DNA of 64,000 bases from Candidatus Poribacteria bacterium (GCA_022824265.1 JAJEAG010000052.1:1-64000); one strand, 5' to 3'. Shown: positions 8,360 to 17,644, counted from the first letter of the stretch. The notes: generated by a model not told the origin, from the sequence alone. Translations and numbers: made by a program.

Positions 8360-10171
8360 ATGCAATCCAATATTAGCAAACCGATCCTTGTATATGATAG
8401 TGACTGTGAATTTTGTAGATACTGGATTACACAGTGGCAACACATAACACGAGATCGTATAGACTATGCCCCCTATCAAGAAGTTGCCCACCAATTCAAT
8501 GAAATACCACTTTCAGCATTTCAATCCTCCGTGCAATTAATCTTAGAAAATGGCGAAGTTTTTTCGGGTGCGGAGGCAGTTCTCCGCGCTTTGGACAACC
8601 GTTTTTTCCTGTGGTGCTACTATAAAATACCGTTGTTTGCTACTCTGTCTGAAGTAATTTACCGTATTGTCGCACAGCACCGACAGTTCTTCTCAGCAAT
8701 GACCCGATGGCTTTATGGAACACATACTGAAAAAACAACTTACATACTTACACGTTGGATATTCCTACGTGGACTTGGTTGTATCTACTTAATTGCCTTT
8801 TTATCTTTGTGGGTGCAGATTCATGGACTCATTGGAAGCAATGGGATATTGCCTGTAACTGACTATTTAGGAGCAGTTCATCAACAGTTAGGGGCAAAAG
8901 GTTATCATCTCGTTCCCACGCTATTTTGGTTCAATTCAACAGGTTTTTTTCTTCATCTGATTTGTACAGGAGGAGTAATTTTATCTTTAACTCTTATAGC
9001 AGGATTCTTTCCAACATTTAGTTTAATCGGACTATGGGGATTTTATCTTTCACTTGTTACTGTTGGACAGGTATTCCTCAGTTTCCAGTGGGACGTACTG
9101 CTATTAGAGGTAGGATTATTAGCAGTCTTTTTCGCGCCGTTCACAATACGTGAAACATTCAAACGTGCGATTAAACTTTCTACTCCTTTTCTGTGGTTAT
9201 TACGTTGGCTTCTATTCCGTTTGATGTTTGCATCGGGGTTCGTCAAACTTGCAAGTGATGAAGTATGGCGAGACCTTACGGCTCTAAATTTCCATTATGA
9301 AACACAGCCCTTACCAACATGGATTGGATGGTATGTTCATCATCTGCCCGAATGGTTTCATAAAATCTCTATCGTAGGAATGTTTGTAATTGAGTTGGGA
9401 GTTCCTTTCTTGATTTTTGCTCCACGTCGTGTGCGGTTATTAGGTGGTATCGGGTTGCTTGGACTTCAATTGCTAATCATGTTGACTGGAAACTATTGCT
9501 TTTTCAATCTATTGACAATATTACTTTGTCTGCTCTTGATTGATGATATTACATGGAAATCCCTAATTCCAAGACGTTTCATACCAAGCATCAACATCGT
9601 TGATTTATCACCTCGCAAAATAGGTAAACTATGTATTGTTGTTTTATCAATAGTGCTGTTCGCTTTCAGTAGTCTAAGGTTCGGAGGACAACTCTTTAAT
9701 GAAACGAAACTGACAGAACTTGCTTGGATAAGACCGTATCGGAGTGTAAATACTTATGGACTATTTGCAGATATGACAGAGTCTCGTCCTGAAATCGTTA
9801 TTGAAGGTAGTAATGACCAAATTACATGGAAACCTTATGAATTTAAATGGAAACCGGGAAAACTAAATCGTGCACCTGGATGGGTGGCTCCACATCAACC
9901 CAGATTAGATTGGCAAATGTGGTTTGCTGCGCTACGGGGTAACTACCGTAATACCACATGGTTTCTGGATTTTATGGGTGCACTTCTACAAGGTAAACCT
10001 GAAGTACTGAAGTTGTTGAAGGATAATCCGTTTCCTGAGACTCCACCTCGTTATGTTAAAGCAACGTTATATAAATATCGTTTTACAGATATTGAGACGA
10101 AACGTTCTGAAGGAAAGTGGTGGCGGAGAGAAAGAATTGGAGTATATTGCCCTACAATATCTCTTAGATAG
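8360..10171 (+). CDS. DUF393 thiol-oxidoreductase-like / lipase maturation factor fusion
   Basis: A 603-residue membrane protein with two parts. Residues 8 to about 110 form a DUF393 domain with YDSDCEFC, giving a Cys16-x-x-Cys19 redox-type motif. From about 130 onward, multiple membrane helices and the C-terminal soluble region match lipase maturation factor (LMF1) proteins. Conserved LMF1-like segments are RPYRSVNTYGLFA, RPEIVIEGSND and VAPHQPRLDWQMWFAALRG. In animals LMF1 assists folding of secreted lipases; bacterial homologues are uncharacterised. The fusion suggests a disulfide- or thiol-linked step in maturation of an exported protein, which is inference. It follows the DegT gene closely. 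The domain calls are strong. Confidence 0.85.
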   Translation: MQSNISKPILVYDSDCEFCRYWITQWQHITRDRIDYAPYQEVAHQFNEIPLSAFQSSVQLILENGEVFSGAEAVLRALDNRFFLWCYYKIPLFATLSEVIYRIVAQHRQFFSAMTRWLYGTHTEKTTYILTRWIFLRGLGCIYLIAFLSLWVQIHGLIGSNGILPVTDYLGAVHQQLGAKGYHLVPTLFWFNSTGFFLHLICTGGVILSLTLIAGFFPTFSLIGLWGFYLSLVTVGQVFLSFQWDVLLLEVGLLAVFFAPFTIRETFKRAIKLSTPFLWLLRWLLFRLMFASGFVKLASDEVWRDLTALNFHYETQPLPTWIGWYVHHLPEWFHKISIVGMFVIELGVPFLIFAPRRVRLLGGIGLLGLQLLIMLTGNYCFFNLLTILLCLLLIDDITWKSLIPRRFIPSINIVDLSPRKIGKLCIVVLSIVLFAFSSLRFGGQLFNETKLTELAWIRPYRSVNTYGLFADMTESRPEIVIEGSNDQITWKPYEFKWKPGKLNRAPGWVAPHQPRLDWQMWFAALRGNYRNTTWFLDFMGALLQGKPEVLKLLKDNPFPETPPRYVKATLYKYRFTDIETKRSEGKWWRRERIGVYCPTISLR

Positions 10172-10226
10172 CAAACAATAGTTACTATATTTTATACATA
10201 TATCATAAGAAAAGATGGGAGTAGAC

Positions 10227-10997
10227 ATGACCAGCGATTTTTTATCTGTTGCCTTAGATGCAACAAAAAGCGCGGAAGATATTATAACCTCATATTATTT
10301 CAATAAGACAATCCAAGTAGATTTGAAAGATGATGAAACACCTGTTACACTTGCAGATAAAGAAGCAGAAAAAGCCATTCGTCAAACCATCACACAAGCA
10401 TTTCCTGATCACGGATTCTTAGGTGAAGAATATGGAATACAAGAGGGAACATCCCCTTATATGTGGATTATTGACCCGATAGATGCTACAAAGAATTATA
10501 TTCGGAAAATACCAATATTCGGTACACAGATTGCTCTGATGAAAGGTGAAGAACTAATACTTGGCGTTTCAAATGCACCACTATTGAATGAATTGCTATA
10601 TGCTGAAAAAGGAAATGGTGCCTATTTTAATGGTGAACAGATTAAGGTATCAAAGGTTTCGCAACCCGATGATGCTATGATATGCCACGGAGGTTTAAAA
10701 TGGTTCACTGAAAAAGGTTTCCTTCCCGGTATATGTAATCTTATCAATGATACTGCTCGTAGTAGAGGATTTGGTGATTTCTATATGTATCACCTTGTGG
10801 CATCTGGTAGAGTTGATGCAGTCATTGAAGCAGCAATTAGTATTTGGGATATTGCTGCGATTACTGTGATTGTACGTGAAGCTGGTGGACAGGTGACTGA
10901 TATACACGGAAATGCTATTACAAAAGAGACTTCATCTCTTATTGCGACAAATGGTGTCTTACATCAAAGAATCCTGGAATATTTTGATAAAGATTGA
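10227..10997 (+). CDS. Inositol-monophosphatase-family phosphatase (HisN-like)
   Basis: A 256-residue Mg-dependent phosphatase. EEYG near residue 70 and WIIDPIDATKNY near 87-98 supply the metal-binding Glu and Asp residues. The canonical DGT is DAT here. The third metal Asp is in SIWDIAAITVIVREAGG. The arrangement, with FGTQIALM after the active-site loop, is closer to histidinol-phosphate phosphatases (HisN) than to typical SuhB, but the substrate is not fixed by sequence. ATG 10227 is preferred over 10215 because GGGAG lies 5 bases upstream. No histidine genes are nearby. Confidence 0.82.
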   Translation: MTSDFLSVALDATKSAEDIITSYYFNKTIQVDLKDDETPVTLADKEAEKAIRQTITQAFPDHGFLGEEYGIQEGTSPYMWIIDPIDATKNYIRKIPIFGTQIALMKGEELILGVSNAPLLNELLYAEKGNGAYFNGEQIKVSKVSQPDDAMICHGGLKWFTEKGFLPGICNLINDTARSRGFGDFYMYHLVASGRVDAVIEAAISIWDIAAITVIVREAGGQVTDIHGNAITKETSSLIATNGVLHQRILEYFDKD

Positions 10998-11027
10998 ATG
11001 GATGTTTCATGGATTCACCGTTTATTG

Positions 11028-11204
11028 TCTGAACCAAGATTTACAGGATTATTGGATTTACAGGATAAGAGAATTCTATCGTCATATATTATTGATATTG
11101 ATTATGATAGACTTTTCTGATAAATTTAACAAACATATATACTTAACATTCAGATTATATTCATGATATAAAAATCCTGAAAATCTTGTAAATCTTGGTT
11201 CAGA
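11028..11204. repeat. Inverted pair of a dispersed CTGAACC-type repeat
   Basis: An 18-base arm at 11028-11045 (TCTGAACCAAGATTTACA) is matched exactly in inverted orientation at 11187-11204. On the left side the repeat continues with near-tandem units of GGATTTACAGGAT. This resembles the CTGAACC(A/G)(A/G)GATTTACAGGATT sequence found dispersed in many unrelated bacterial genomes. The stretch lies in the 359-base gap between the IMPase-like gene and the cyclase gene. The intervening 140 bases are AT-rich and hold no gene. Confidence 0.75.
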
Positions 11205-11292
11205 AATTAACAAATACCATTTTTCACATAATGTAACAAAATCTGTGTGAAAAACCTAAAACTATATAACCGTGTCAGAATGATTTTACGTG

Positions 11293-11321
11293 TTGATATG
11301 TAAAGCAGATTGTGTTATATT
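11293..11321 (+). promoter_or_regulatory. Candidate sigma70 promoter for cyclase gene
   Basis: TTGATA at 11293-11298 and TATATT at 11316-11321 are separated by 17 bases. They lie about 35 bases ahead of the cyclase start. Confidence 0.4.
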
Positions 11322-11356
11322 ATAATCTATAATAGATAAAGTGAGAAATAAAAAAT

Positions 11357-12037
11357 ATGCAGCTTGATTTCCAAGACGTTATTGACCTTTCCTATGTCGT
11401 TGACGAAAACAGTCCAAGAGAATTACCGATTGATCCTGTACATATTTATGACCAAGCAACTTTAGAAAAAGATGGATACTTTGAGAGTCGTGTAGATATG
11501 TCTGGACACTGTTCCACACATATTGACGCACCGTGTTTGATGTATCCAGATGGATATACCGTTGCAGAGATTCCGAAAGAGAAATTGACAGGACACGCGG
11601 TTTTAATGGATTTCTCTGCAATAAAGAAACCTAACGATGCTGTGACAGCAGATGATATTTCAGCATGGATTACGCAGAACGGTGAGATTCAACAAGACAG
11701 CATTGTTTTTATGCGGACAGGTATGGATAGGTTTGTATACCAAGATAATTTCAACAGAGAATGGATCGGATTTAGTGAAGATGCTGCCAAATTCCTCGTT
11801 GAAAAAGGTATAAAGGTGATTGGAACAGACGCGTGCAGTATTGATTCAGTTGCTGGACATCCACCATTGCATGATGGATTACCTCCTGCACATCTTGTTT
11901 TTCTTGGTGAAGGAATACCCCATGTTGAGGATTTATGTAATTTAAGTCAATTACCTACACATTTCTATGTTGTTATAGCACCTCTAAAACTTGCGCGTAG
12001 TTCGGGTGCACCAACAAGAGTTCTTGCTTTTGTATAA
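11357..12037 (+). CDS. Cyclase-family metal hydrolase (kynurenine-formamidase-like)
   Basis: A 226-residue cytosolic protein of the cyclase family (PF04199). Residues 51-57 (HCSTHID) supply the metal-binding His51, His55 and Asp57 of the HxGTHxD signature. GTDACSID near residue 160 and HDGLPPAH near 175 are the other family landmarks. Members hydrolyse formamides such as N-formylkynurenine, isatin or other cyclic amides. No tryptophan-degradation genes are nearby, so the substrate is open. The start at 11357 is the first ATG after the AT-rich promoter region, and its ribosome site is poor. Confidence 0.85.
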   Translation: MQLDFQDVIDLSYVVDENSPRELPIDPVHIYDQATLEKDGYFESRVDMSGHCSTHIDAPCLMYPDGYTVAEIPKEKLTGHAVLMDFSAIKKPNDAVTADDISAWITQNGEIQQDSIVFMRTGMDRFVYQDNFNREWIGFSEDAAKFLVEKGIKVIGTDACSIDSVAGHPPLHDGLPPAHLVFLGEGIPHVEDLCNLSQLPTHFYVVIAPLKLARSSGAPTRVLAFV

Positions 12038-12100
12038 CATTAATGACTATATGCTCTCCTTCACTTTATTTCCTACATTGTTCTGCTATCAAAAGAAAAA

Positions 12101-13558
12101 ATGGTGTTGAATATCCCTGAAACACTCTCAGACATATTACATGAAATTGGTGAGATCGGTGGGGAAAATGCCTATCTTGTTGGTGGTTCAGTTAGGGATC
12201 TACTGTTAGAACGTAACAATATTGACATTGACATTGTAGTAGAAGGAGATGCTATCAGCGTAGCAAAGCAGCTACAAAATCGTTGGAAAGGCACTTGTCA
12301 AACCCATTCACAATTTGGAACTGCTACCGTCACACCTGCGAATCCAGATAGACCAAAGGTGGATTTTGTAACAGCTCGTAGTGAAACGTATAAAAAGTCA
12401 GGAACGTTACCTAAGGTAGAACCAGGAACGCTTACAGAGGACTTACAACGAAGAGACTTTTCGATCAACGCATTAGCAATGTATTTAAAAAAAAATGCGT
12501 TTGGAACGATAATTGATGAAACAGGGGGGATTGAAGACCTAAAAAACGGCATCATTCGTGTACTTCATAACAACAGTTATGATGATGACCCAACTCGTAT
12601 CTTTCGTGCATATAGATATTCAGCAAGATATAATTTTAATATTGCTGAACCTGACAAGCCTTTGATAGAAAAGGCAATTCCTCTGATAGCAAATCTCAGT
12701 GGAGAACGAATACGTAATGAAATTGATAGGATCTTTCTTGAAGATAAGTCACGGCAGATTATACAAAATCTTGCTAAAGTTGGTATTTTTGAAAAGATCT
12801 ACCCCGAATTGAAAATCACTTCATCTTTGTCATGTGATCTTAATATAGTAGAACGGACAATTACTTGGGCAGCTGAACATACAGAGGACATAGATATACA
12901 ATCGGAACAATTATATTGGATGGCAATGTTTGGGTTAGAGAAAAAACAGGTCATACCAACATATCATATTGAAGCAATCTGTTTTAGACTTGTGCTACCA
13001 CATCAATTGTCCCGTGTAACAAAAAGCACACAACAACTACGAAATGATGTAGAAACAAACAATGATTTAAGATCCATCTTTGATAATGTTGATGTCAAGT
13101 TGTCTGAGAATGCGATTTATGAATTTCATAACGGAAAATGGTGTATTGTTGATATAGACAACAAGGCAACTTATGTGTTTGACGACGGAACAATCTTTAC
13201 GGTACAGACTCCAATTATCACATATCGGAAATTGGTAAAACTGCTTGCATCTTTTAGAGAAACAGATGCCCCAAGCAAAATATACAACGACCTAATTTCA
13301 TTTCCAATAGAAACACTTATATTAGGATATATGAATAATGAATTATCAAAGGTTCACCGGACTTTTATTGGAGATTACCTACTTACTTTGAGAAAGACAC
13401 GACCGTTAATCACTGGAAAAGATTTAATACAATGGGGGGAAGTGCCAGGAGATAATTTTGATGTCATTCTTAGTGATTTGTTTAATCAACAATTGGATGG
13501 AAAAATAAAAACTAAATCGGAAGCATTTAATTACTATACTTCTCAGAAAATGCAATAG
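12101..13558 (+). CDS. CCA tRNA nucleotidyltransferase / poly(A) polymerase family protein
   Basis: A class II nucleotidyltransferase of 485 residues that adds CCA or A to RNA 3' ends. GGSVRD at residues 28-33 and the catalytic DID (Asp42, Asp44) define the head domain. Then come RRDFSINALAMYL (base-recognition region, near 124) and DPTRIFRAYRYSARY (neck). The C-terminal 250 residues are divergent. Whether it adds full CCA, only CC, only A, or poly(A) cannot be told from the motifs. The tRNA-Sec gene in this window already encodes its CCA. The gene is followed by a site-2 protease and scpA/scpB. Confidence 0.88.
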   Translation: MVLNIPETLSDILHEIGEIGGENAYLVGGSVRDLLLERNNIDIDIVVEGDAISVAKQLQNRWKGTCQTHSQFGTATVTPANPDRPKVDFVTARSETYKKSGTLPKVEPGTLTEDLQRRDFSINALAMYLKKNAFGTIIDETGGIEDLKNGIIRVLHNNSYDDDPTRIFRAYRYSARYNFNIAEPDKPLIEKAIPLIANLSGERIRNEIDRIFLEDKSRQIIQNLAKVGIFEKIYPELKITSSLSCDLNIVERTITWAAEHTEDIDIQSEQLYWMAMFGLEKKQVIPTYHIEAICFRLVLPHQLSRVTKSTQQLRNDVETNNDLRSIFDNVDVKLSENAIYEFHNGKWCIVDIDNKATYVFDDGTIFTVQTPIITYRKLVKLLASFRETDAPSKIYNDLISFPIETLILGYMNNELSKVHRTFIGDYLLTLRKTRPLITGKDLIQWGEVPGDNFDVILSDLFNQQLDGKIKTKSEAFNYYTSQKMQ

Positions 13559-13605
13559 ACAAAATATAAGACTCTACAATACAATGAATGGAATTAATAT
13601 AAAAT

Positions 13606-14280
13606 ATGTTTGATATATGGGGTGCAATTCTTGTCGTAACACAGTTCATAATACTTTTAACTTTTCATGAGTGGGGGCATGCAAAATCTGCTAATATGTT
13701 GGGTGATTCCACAGCGCGCGATCAGGGTCGTATGTCGCTGAATCCTGCTGTCCACATAGATCCAATCGGCACACTGTTTTTACCGTTGATTGGTTCGCTT
13801 TTTGGTGGCGGGTTTTTTGGTTGGGCAAAACCTGTACCGGTTAATCCTTACAACCTTAAAAAGCCGAGAAGAGATATAATGCTTATAGCTGCGGCAGGTC
13901 CATTCATGAATATCCTTCTTACCTTTGCCATTTTTATGATAATAAGATCTTTAGAACTTACTATCAATTTTCAACCGTATAATTCAAAAGTTCATTTAGG
14001 AATTTATAGATTCTTGAACGAAGCAGCATTGATAAGTGTATTCTTGGCTGCATTTAATATGCTTCCGCTGTTTCCTTTAGATGGGTTCAGTGTAGTCAAC
14101 GGTTTACTGCCTGAACGTGCATCACGTCAGTTTTCAAAACTTGCCCCCTATGGGATGCCAATACTCATGGGTCTTATATTTGTGCCAGTTATTCTCAGGA
14201 TTAATGGACCTCTAATTTATCTTGGAAAAATAAGTCTCTATATATTTGGCATTATTGCAAAAATTGTTGGTGTTCGATAG
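13606..14280 (+). CDS. Site-2 protease family membrane metallopeptidase (M50B)
   Basis: A 224-residue integral membrane zinc protease with no PDZ domain. The zinc motif HEWGH is at residues 21-25 in the first helix. LNPAVHIDPIGT and the later NMLPLFPLDG, which holds the Asp ligand, complete the M50 pattern. Compact S2P proteins of this type commonly lie just upstream of scpA and scpB, as here, but their substrates are mostly unknown. The gap to scpA is 47 bases, suggesting one transcript. Confidence 0.9.
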   Translation: MFDIWGAILVVTQFIILLTFHEWGHAKSANMLGDSTARDQGRMSLNPAVHIDPIGTLFLPLIGSLFGGGFFGWAKPVPVNPYNLKKPRRDIMLIAAAGPFMNILLTFAIFMIIRSLELTINFQPYNSKVHLGIYRFLNEAALISVFLAAFNMLPLFPLDGFSVVNGLLPERASRQFSKLAPYGMPILMGLIFVPVILRINGPLIYLGKISLYIFGIIAKIVGVR

Positions 14281-14327
14281 TAGTTGAATAACATTTCATA
14301 TTGACCAATCGGATAGTATAAATACTT

Positions 14328-15116
14328 ATGTTAACTGAAATCTCACCCGCAGAATTATCAACACATCCTATCTATTCTGTAAAACTTGATGGTTTTGAGG
14401 GTCCACTTGACCTTCTTCTCCAACTAATACAGAATGAGGAAATGAATATCCATGATATTCAGATAGCTGAAATAACTGATCGTTATCTGGAATATGTCAC
14501 GCTGATGGAGCATTTAGACTTAGATGTGGCATCAGAATTTATGGTAATGGCAGCAACACTTCTACACTTAAAATCACAAAGCATTCTACCACAAATTGTG
14601 ACTGAATCTGAACATCCGATTGGTACTCAAGAACAACTCGTTCAACAACTATTGGAATATAAGCGTTACAAAGAAGCTGCACAAGTTTTAGATAAATATG
14701 CTGAGCGAAGAACAACAATTTACAACAGAAGTGCGAAACTTCACAATGATTTAAGCGGAAAGCGGACATACGAGATTAAAGCAACGCTTTTTGATTTACT
14801 CACAGCATTTAAAAACATTAACGACAGAAATTCACAATTGGAATTAGATGATGAATATGAAACAGTAGAAGGTGAAACACTCACTGTTGAAGACAGAATA
14901 TCCTTCATTGAAAGGGAATTGGAACATTCAGACCAGTTACTATTTGAGGATTTGTTTCCAATCAATTCAAGTAAAATTGACCTAATAGTAACATTTCTTG
15001 CTGTATTAGAATTAATAAGAATTGGAACAATAGTAACTGTCCAAACCAGTCTATTTGAAAGTATATATCTTGTCAAAGCAAATTCCGAAGGAAGTAGTAT
15101 AACAACAGATTCGTAA
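14328..15116 (+). CDS. scpA: Segregation and condensation protein A
   Basis: Kleisin subunit of the SMC-ScpAB condensin, 262 residues. The N-terminal YSVKLDGFEGPLDLLLQLIQ is the diagnostic ScpA segment, followed by a DIQIAEITDRYLEY helix. The C-terminal winged-helix region has VTFLAVLELIRIGTI. It works in the cytoplasm with SMC and ScpB to compact and separate chromosomes. scpB follows after 23 bases. There is a strong charged linker in the middle, as usual. Confidence 0.95.
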   Translation: MLTEISPAELSTHPIYSVKLDGFEGPLDLLLQLIQNEEMNIHDIQIAEITDRYLEYVTLMEHLDLDVASEFMVMAATLLHLKSQSILPQIVTESEHPIGTQEQLVQQLLEYKRYKEAAQVLDKYAERRTTIYNRSAKLHNDLSGKRTYEIKATLFDLLTAFKNINDRNSQLELDDEYETVEGETLTVEDRISFIERELEHSDQLLFEDLFPINSSKIDLIVTFLAVLELIRIGTIVTVQTSLFESIYLVKANSEGSSITTDS

Positions 15117-15139
15117 TAATCTAAAGGAATATTGGGATA

Positions 15140-15769
15140 ATGGACACCGAAAATGCTGCTATTGATGATAATACTGAAAAACTTGATACACATTCAGAAG
15201 AAAATACAAAATCAATATTGGAAGCAATTCTTTTTGCTGCCAGTGAACCTATTACAATCAAGCAGTTTCAGCATGCAATACCTAATATGAATGCCAGGGA
15301 GATACGAAAGGCACTTTCTGAACTTCGTGATGACTATCAACAGATGGATCGCAGTTTTCGATTGATAGAAATCGCTAACGGTTTTCAAATATGTACACGT
15401 CCAGAATTTTCTGAATGGGTACGGAAATTCTATATTCAGCAGGTTCGTGTTACTTTGTCTCCTTCTGCATTAGAGACTCTTGCCATTGTGGCATATAAAC
15501 AACCTGTAACACGTAATGATGTTTCAACGATTCGTGGTGTTAACAGCGACAGTGTGATCAGTGCACTTGTGGAAAAAGGTCTCGTCTGTGTTTCAGGTAG
15601 AAAAGAAGTAGCTGGAAGGTCTCTGCTTTTTTCTACTACCGATACTTTTCTTGAACAGTTTGGGTTGAAGAATCCATCAGAATTACCATCGCTTGAAGAG
15701 ATTGAGCAACTTCTTTCCAATTCGAATGGTATTGAAAATGTTCATTCCATTCAGGAGAAAGCAGAATAA
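15140..15769 (+). CDS. scpB: Segregation and condensation protein B
   Basis: Winged-helix partner of ScpA, 209 residues. The landmarks are ILEAILFAASEPITIKQF at the start and SPSALETLAIVAYKQPVTR, the most conserved ScpB segment, near residue 110. IRGVNSDSVISALVEKGLV follows. The TAA stop overlaps the ATG of thrC by one base (TAATG), which suggests translational coupling with an otherwise unrelated biosynthetic gene. Confidence 0.95.
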   Translation: MDTENAAIDDNTEKLDTHSEENTKSILEAILFAASEPITIKQFQHAIPNMNAREIRKALSELRDDYQQMDRSFRLIEIANGFQICTRPEFSEWVRKFYIQQVRVTLSPSALETLAIVAYKQPVTRNDVSTIRGVNSDSVISALVEKGLVCVSGRKEVAGRSLLFSTTDTFLEQFGLKNPSELPSLEEIEQLLSNSNGIENVHSIQEKAE

Positions 15770-17112
15770 TGAATTACAACGCTTGGTTTGAATGTGACTT
15801 AGGTTGTACATATCCATTAACAGAAATCATCTATCGTTGTAAGAATTGTGATGGTCTTTTAAAGGTTAAGCATGACTTGGACGTGTTGAAACAACGTAGC
15901 GCAGATGATTGGAAAACTCTCTTTGAAAACCGATACATGAGTACCAAATACCCCTATGGTAGTGGTGTTTGGGGTAAAAAAGAATTAGTATGCCCAAATA
16001 TAGATGATGAGAATGTCATCTCAATGTGTGAAGGTGGCACTAATTTGTTTTGGGCTGATCGTTACGGCAGTCAACTGGGGCTCTCGGATCTATGGATAAA
16101 ACAGTGTGGTAATAGTCATACAGGTTCATTTAAAGACCTTGGAATGACCGTACTGGTGTCTATGGTCAATCAGATCATGTCTGATTCAGGTAATATAAAA
16201 GCCGTAATGTGCGCCTCAACAGGCGATACATCCGCATCATTAGCAGCGTATGCCTCTGCAGCAGGGATCCCAGCTATTATTCTTTTACCTAAAGAGAAAG
16301 TAACACGAGAACAACTTATCCAACCCATAGCAAATGGTGCCTTAACACTTTCGCTGGAAACAGATTTTGATGGGTGCATGGCAATTGTTCAAAAACTTGC
16401 AGCACGAAAGGAATTCTATCTGGCAAACTCTATCAATTCCTTACGTATTGAGGGACAAAAAACTATTAGTATTGAAATTGTCCAACAGTTTGACTGGGAA
16501 GTTCCCGATTGGATAATCATCCCTGGGGGTAATCTTGGCAATGTTTCTGCACTTGGTTTGGGTTTTTTAATGATGTATGAATTAGGAATAATTGACAGAC
16601 TCCCACGTATTGCCTGTGCACAAGCACAACGTGCAAATCCGCTTTATCGTAGTTATCAAACCGGTTTCACAGAGTTTAAAGCCATCACTGCCCAATCCAC
16701 GCAAGCTACAGCAATACAGATAGGTAATCCTGTTTCAATTCAACGGGCAATACGGGTTTTGAAAAAGTTTGATGGGATTGTTGACCAAGCAACGGAGACC
16801 GAATTAGCTGACGCTGCTGCCAGAGCAGATAGAACAGGTCTGTTTAATTGTCCTCATACCGGTGTAGCACTGGCTGTCCTCACAAAAATGGTAGAACGAA
16901 AACAGATAAAGTCGGATGATAGAGTCATCGTTATTTCAACAGCAAATGGACTCAAGTTTCCAGATTTTAAAGTTGCATATCACAACGTTACTGCCGGAGA
17001 ACCTACCCCACAATTCCTGAACACACCAATTGAATTAGAAGCGGAATATGAAAATGTTCTCAAACAGATAGACAAACATCTGGCGAATAGGGTTATTTAT
17101 AGTAAACTTTAG
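15769..17112 (+). CDS. thrC: Threonine synthase
   Basis: PLP enzyme that converts O-phosphohomoserine to threonine, 447 residues. The cytosolic fold-type II features are clear: the N-terminal Cys-rich segment (CDLGCTYPL, CKNC), the Lys-containing GNSHTGSFKDLGM, the phosphate-binding IIPGGNLGN, and STGDTSASLAAYASAAG. It resembles the longer class of threonine synthase with a small Cys-rich N-terminus. Start and scpB stop overlap. The last codons (TAT AGT AAA CTT TAG) lie inside the terminal repeat of a MITE that begins at 17098, so the natural C-terminus was probably replaced. The active-site regions are intact and the enzyme is likely functional. Confidence 0.94.
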   Translation: MNYNAWFECDLGCTYPLTEIIYRCKNCDGLLKVKHDLDVLKQRSADDWKTLFENRYMSTKYPYGSGVWGKKELVCPNIDDENVISMCEGGTNLFWADRYGSQLGLSDLWIKQCGNSHTGSFKDLGMTVLVSMVNQIMSDSGNIKAVMCASTGDTSASLAAYASAAGIPAIILLPKEKVTREQLIQPIANGALTLSLETDFDGCMAIVQKLAARKEFYLANSINSLRIEGQKTISIEIVQQFDWEVPDWIIIPGGNLGNVSALGLGFLMMYELGIIDRLPRIACAQAQRANPLYRSYQTGFTEFKAITAQSTQATAIQIGNPVSIQRAIRVLKKFDGIVDQATETELADAAARADRTGLFNCPHTGVALAVLTKMVERKQIKSDDRVIVISTANGLKFPDFKVAYHNVTAGEPTPQFLNTPIELEAEYENVLKQIDKHLANRVIYSKL

Positions 17113-17233
17113 AATTAACAGGACATTTTGAGTTGTAGGAGGGAACTCCGATTCCCGACTATCAGTGAGTTCTGTCGCGATTCGGAGATTGCTCCTACAG
17201 AAATGTGTCTCTTTAATTTCAATGTTCACTATA
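17098..17233. mobile_element. 136-bp MITE with IS630-like terminal repeats
   Basis: The left end TATAGTAAACTTTAGAATTA (17098) and the right end, read inverted from 17233 (TATAGTGAACATTGAAATTA), match at 16 of 20 positions. Both end in TA, as expected for IS630/Tc1-type insertion. The interior is a nested dyad: TGTAGGAG at 17134-17141 with CTCCTACA at 17192-17199, and CTCCGA at 17146-17151 with TCGGAG at 17182-17187. There is no coding capacity. The element overlaps the last codons of thrC. The ends resemble the IS630 copy at the start of this window, so that transposase type may mobilise it. Confidence 0.7.
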
Positions 17234-17260
17234 GTTTTCGGTTTTTAGTGCAGGATATAT

Positions 17261-17350
17261 TATAGTGAACTTTAGAATTAATGGGACATTTAGGCTGTAG
17301 GAGGGAACTCCGATTCCCGACCATCACTGAGTATCGTCGCGATTTGGAGG
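17261..17350. repeat. Second, apparently truncated MITE copy
   Basis: About 90 bases repeat the left part of the MITE at 17098 with few changes: TATAGTGAACTTTAGAATTA, then GTAGGAGGGAACTCCGATTC, then TCGCGATT(T/C)GGAG. I could not find its right terminal repeat, so it is probably a partial copy. It continues into TCGCTTTGCTCGTCCAACCTACA, which still pairs with the TGTAGG arm. Confidence 0.65.
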
Positions 17351-17644
17351 TCGCTTTGCTCGTCCAACCTACAAGACTGTATGTGAGAATGCGGGGAAGA
17401 TACCTCGTCCCCACGATAATGTCCGAAACGTAATGATTGCGCGACTACAAACACATCTCTTCCTTAAATTGATGACTATGGTTCGGTTTCCTAACCAATG
17501 CAGAATGCCAAACGTGCATTCTACCGATCCCAAAAATCTGTTTTACCAAACTTCGGTTTAAACGGTTATTCATAAAATATTTTACAAATTTAACGATAAA
17601 ACTGAAATAAATTCAAAAAAAGCACAAAAAATGTAATTTTTAAC

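Noticed and set aside
10912-11166. ORF spanning the end of the IMPase-like gene and the dispersed repeat
   Set aside because: Half of it overlaps the phosphatase gene in another frame and the rest is the repeat; no domain or ribosome site.
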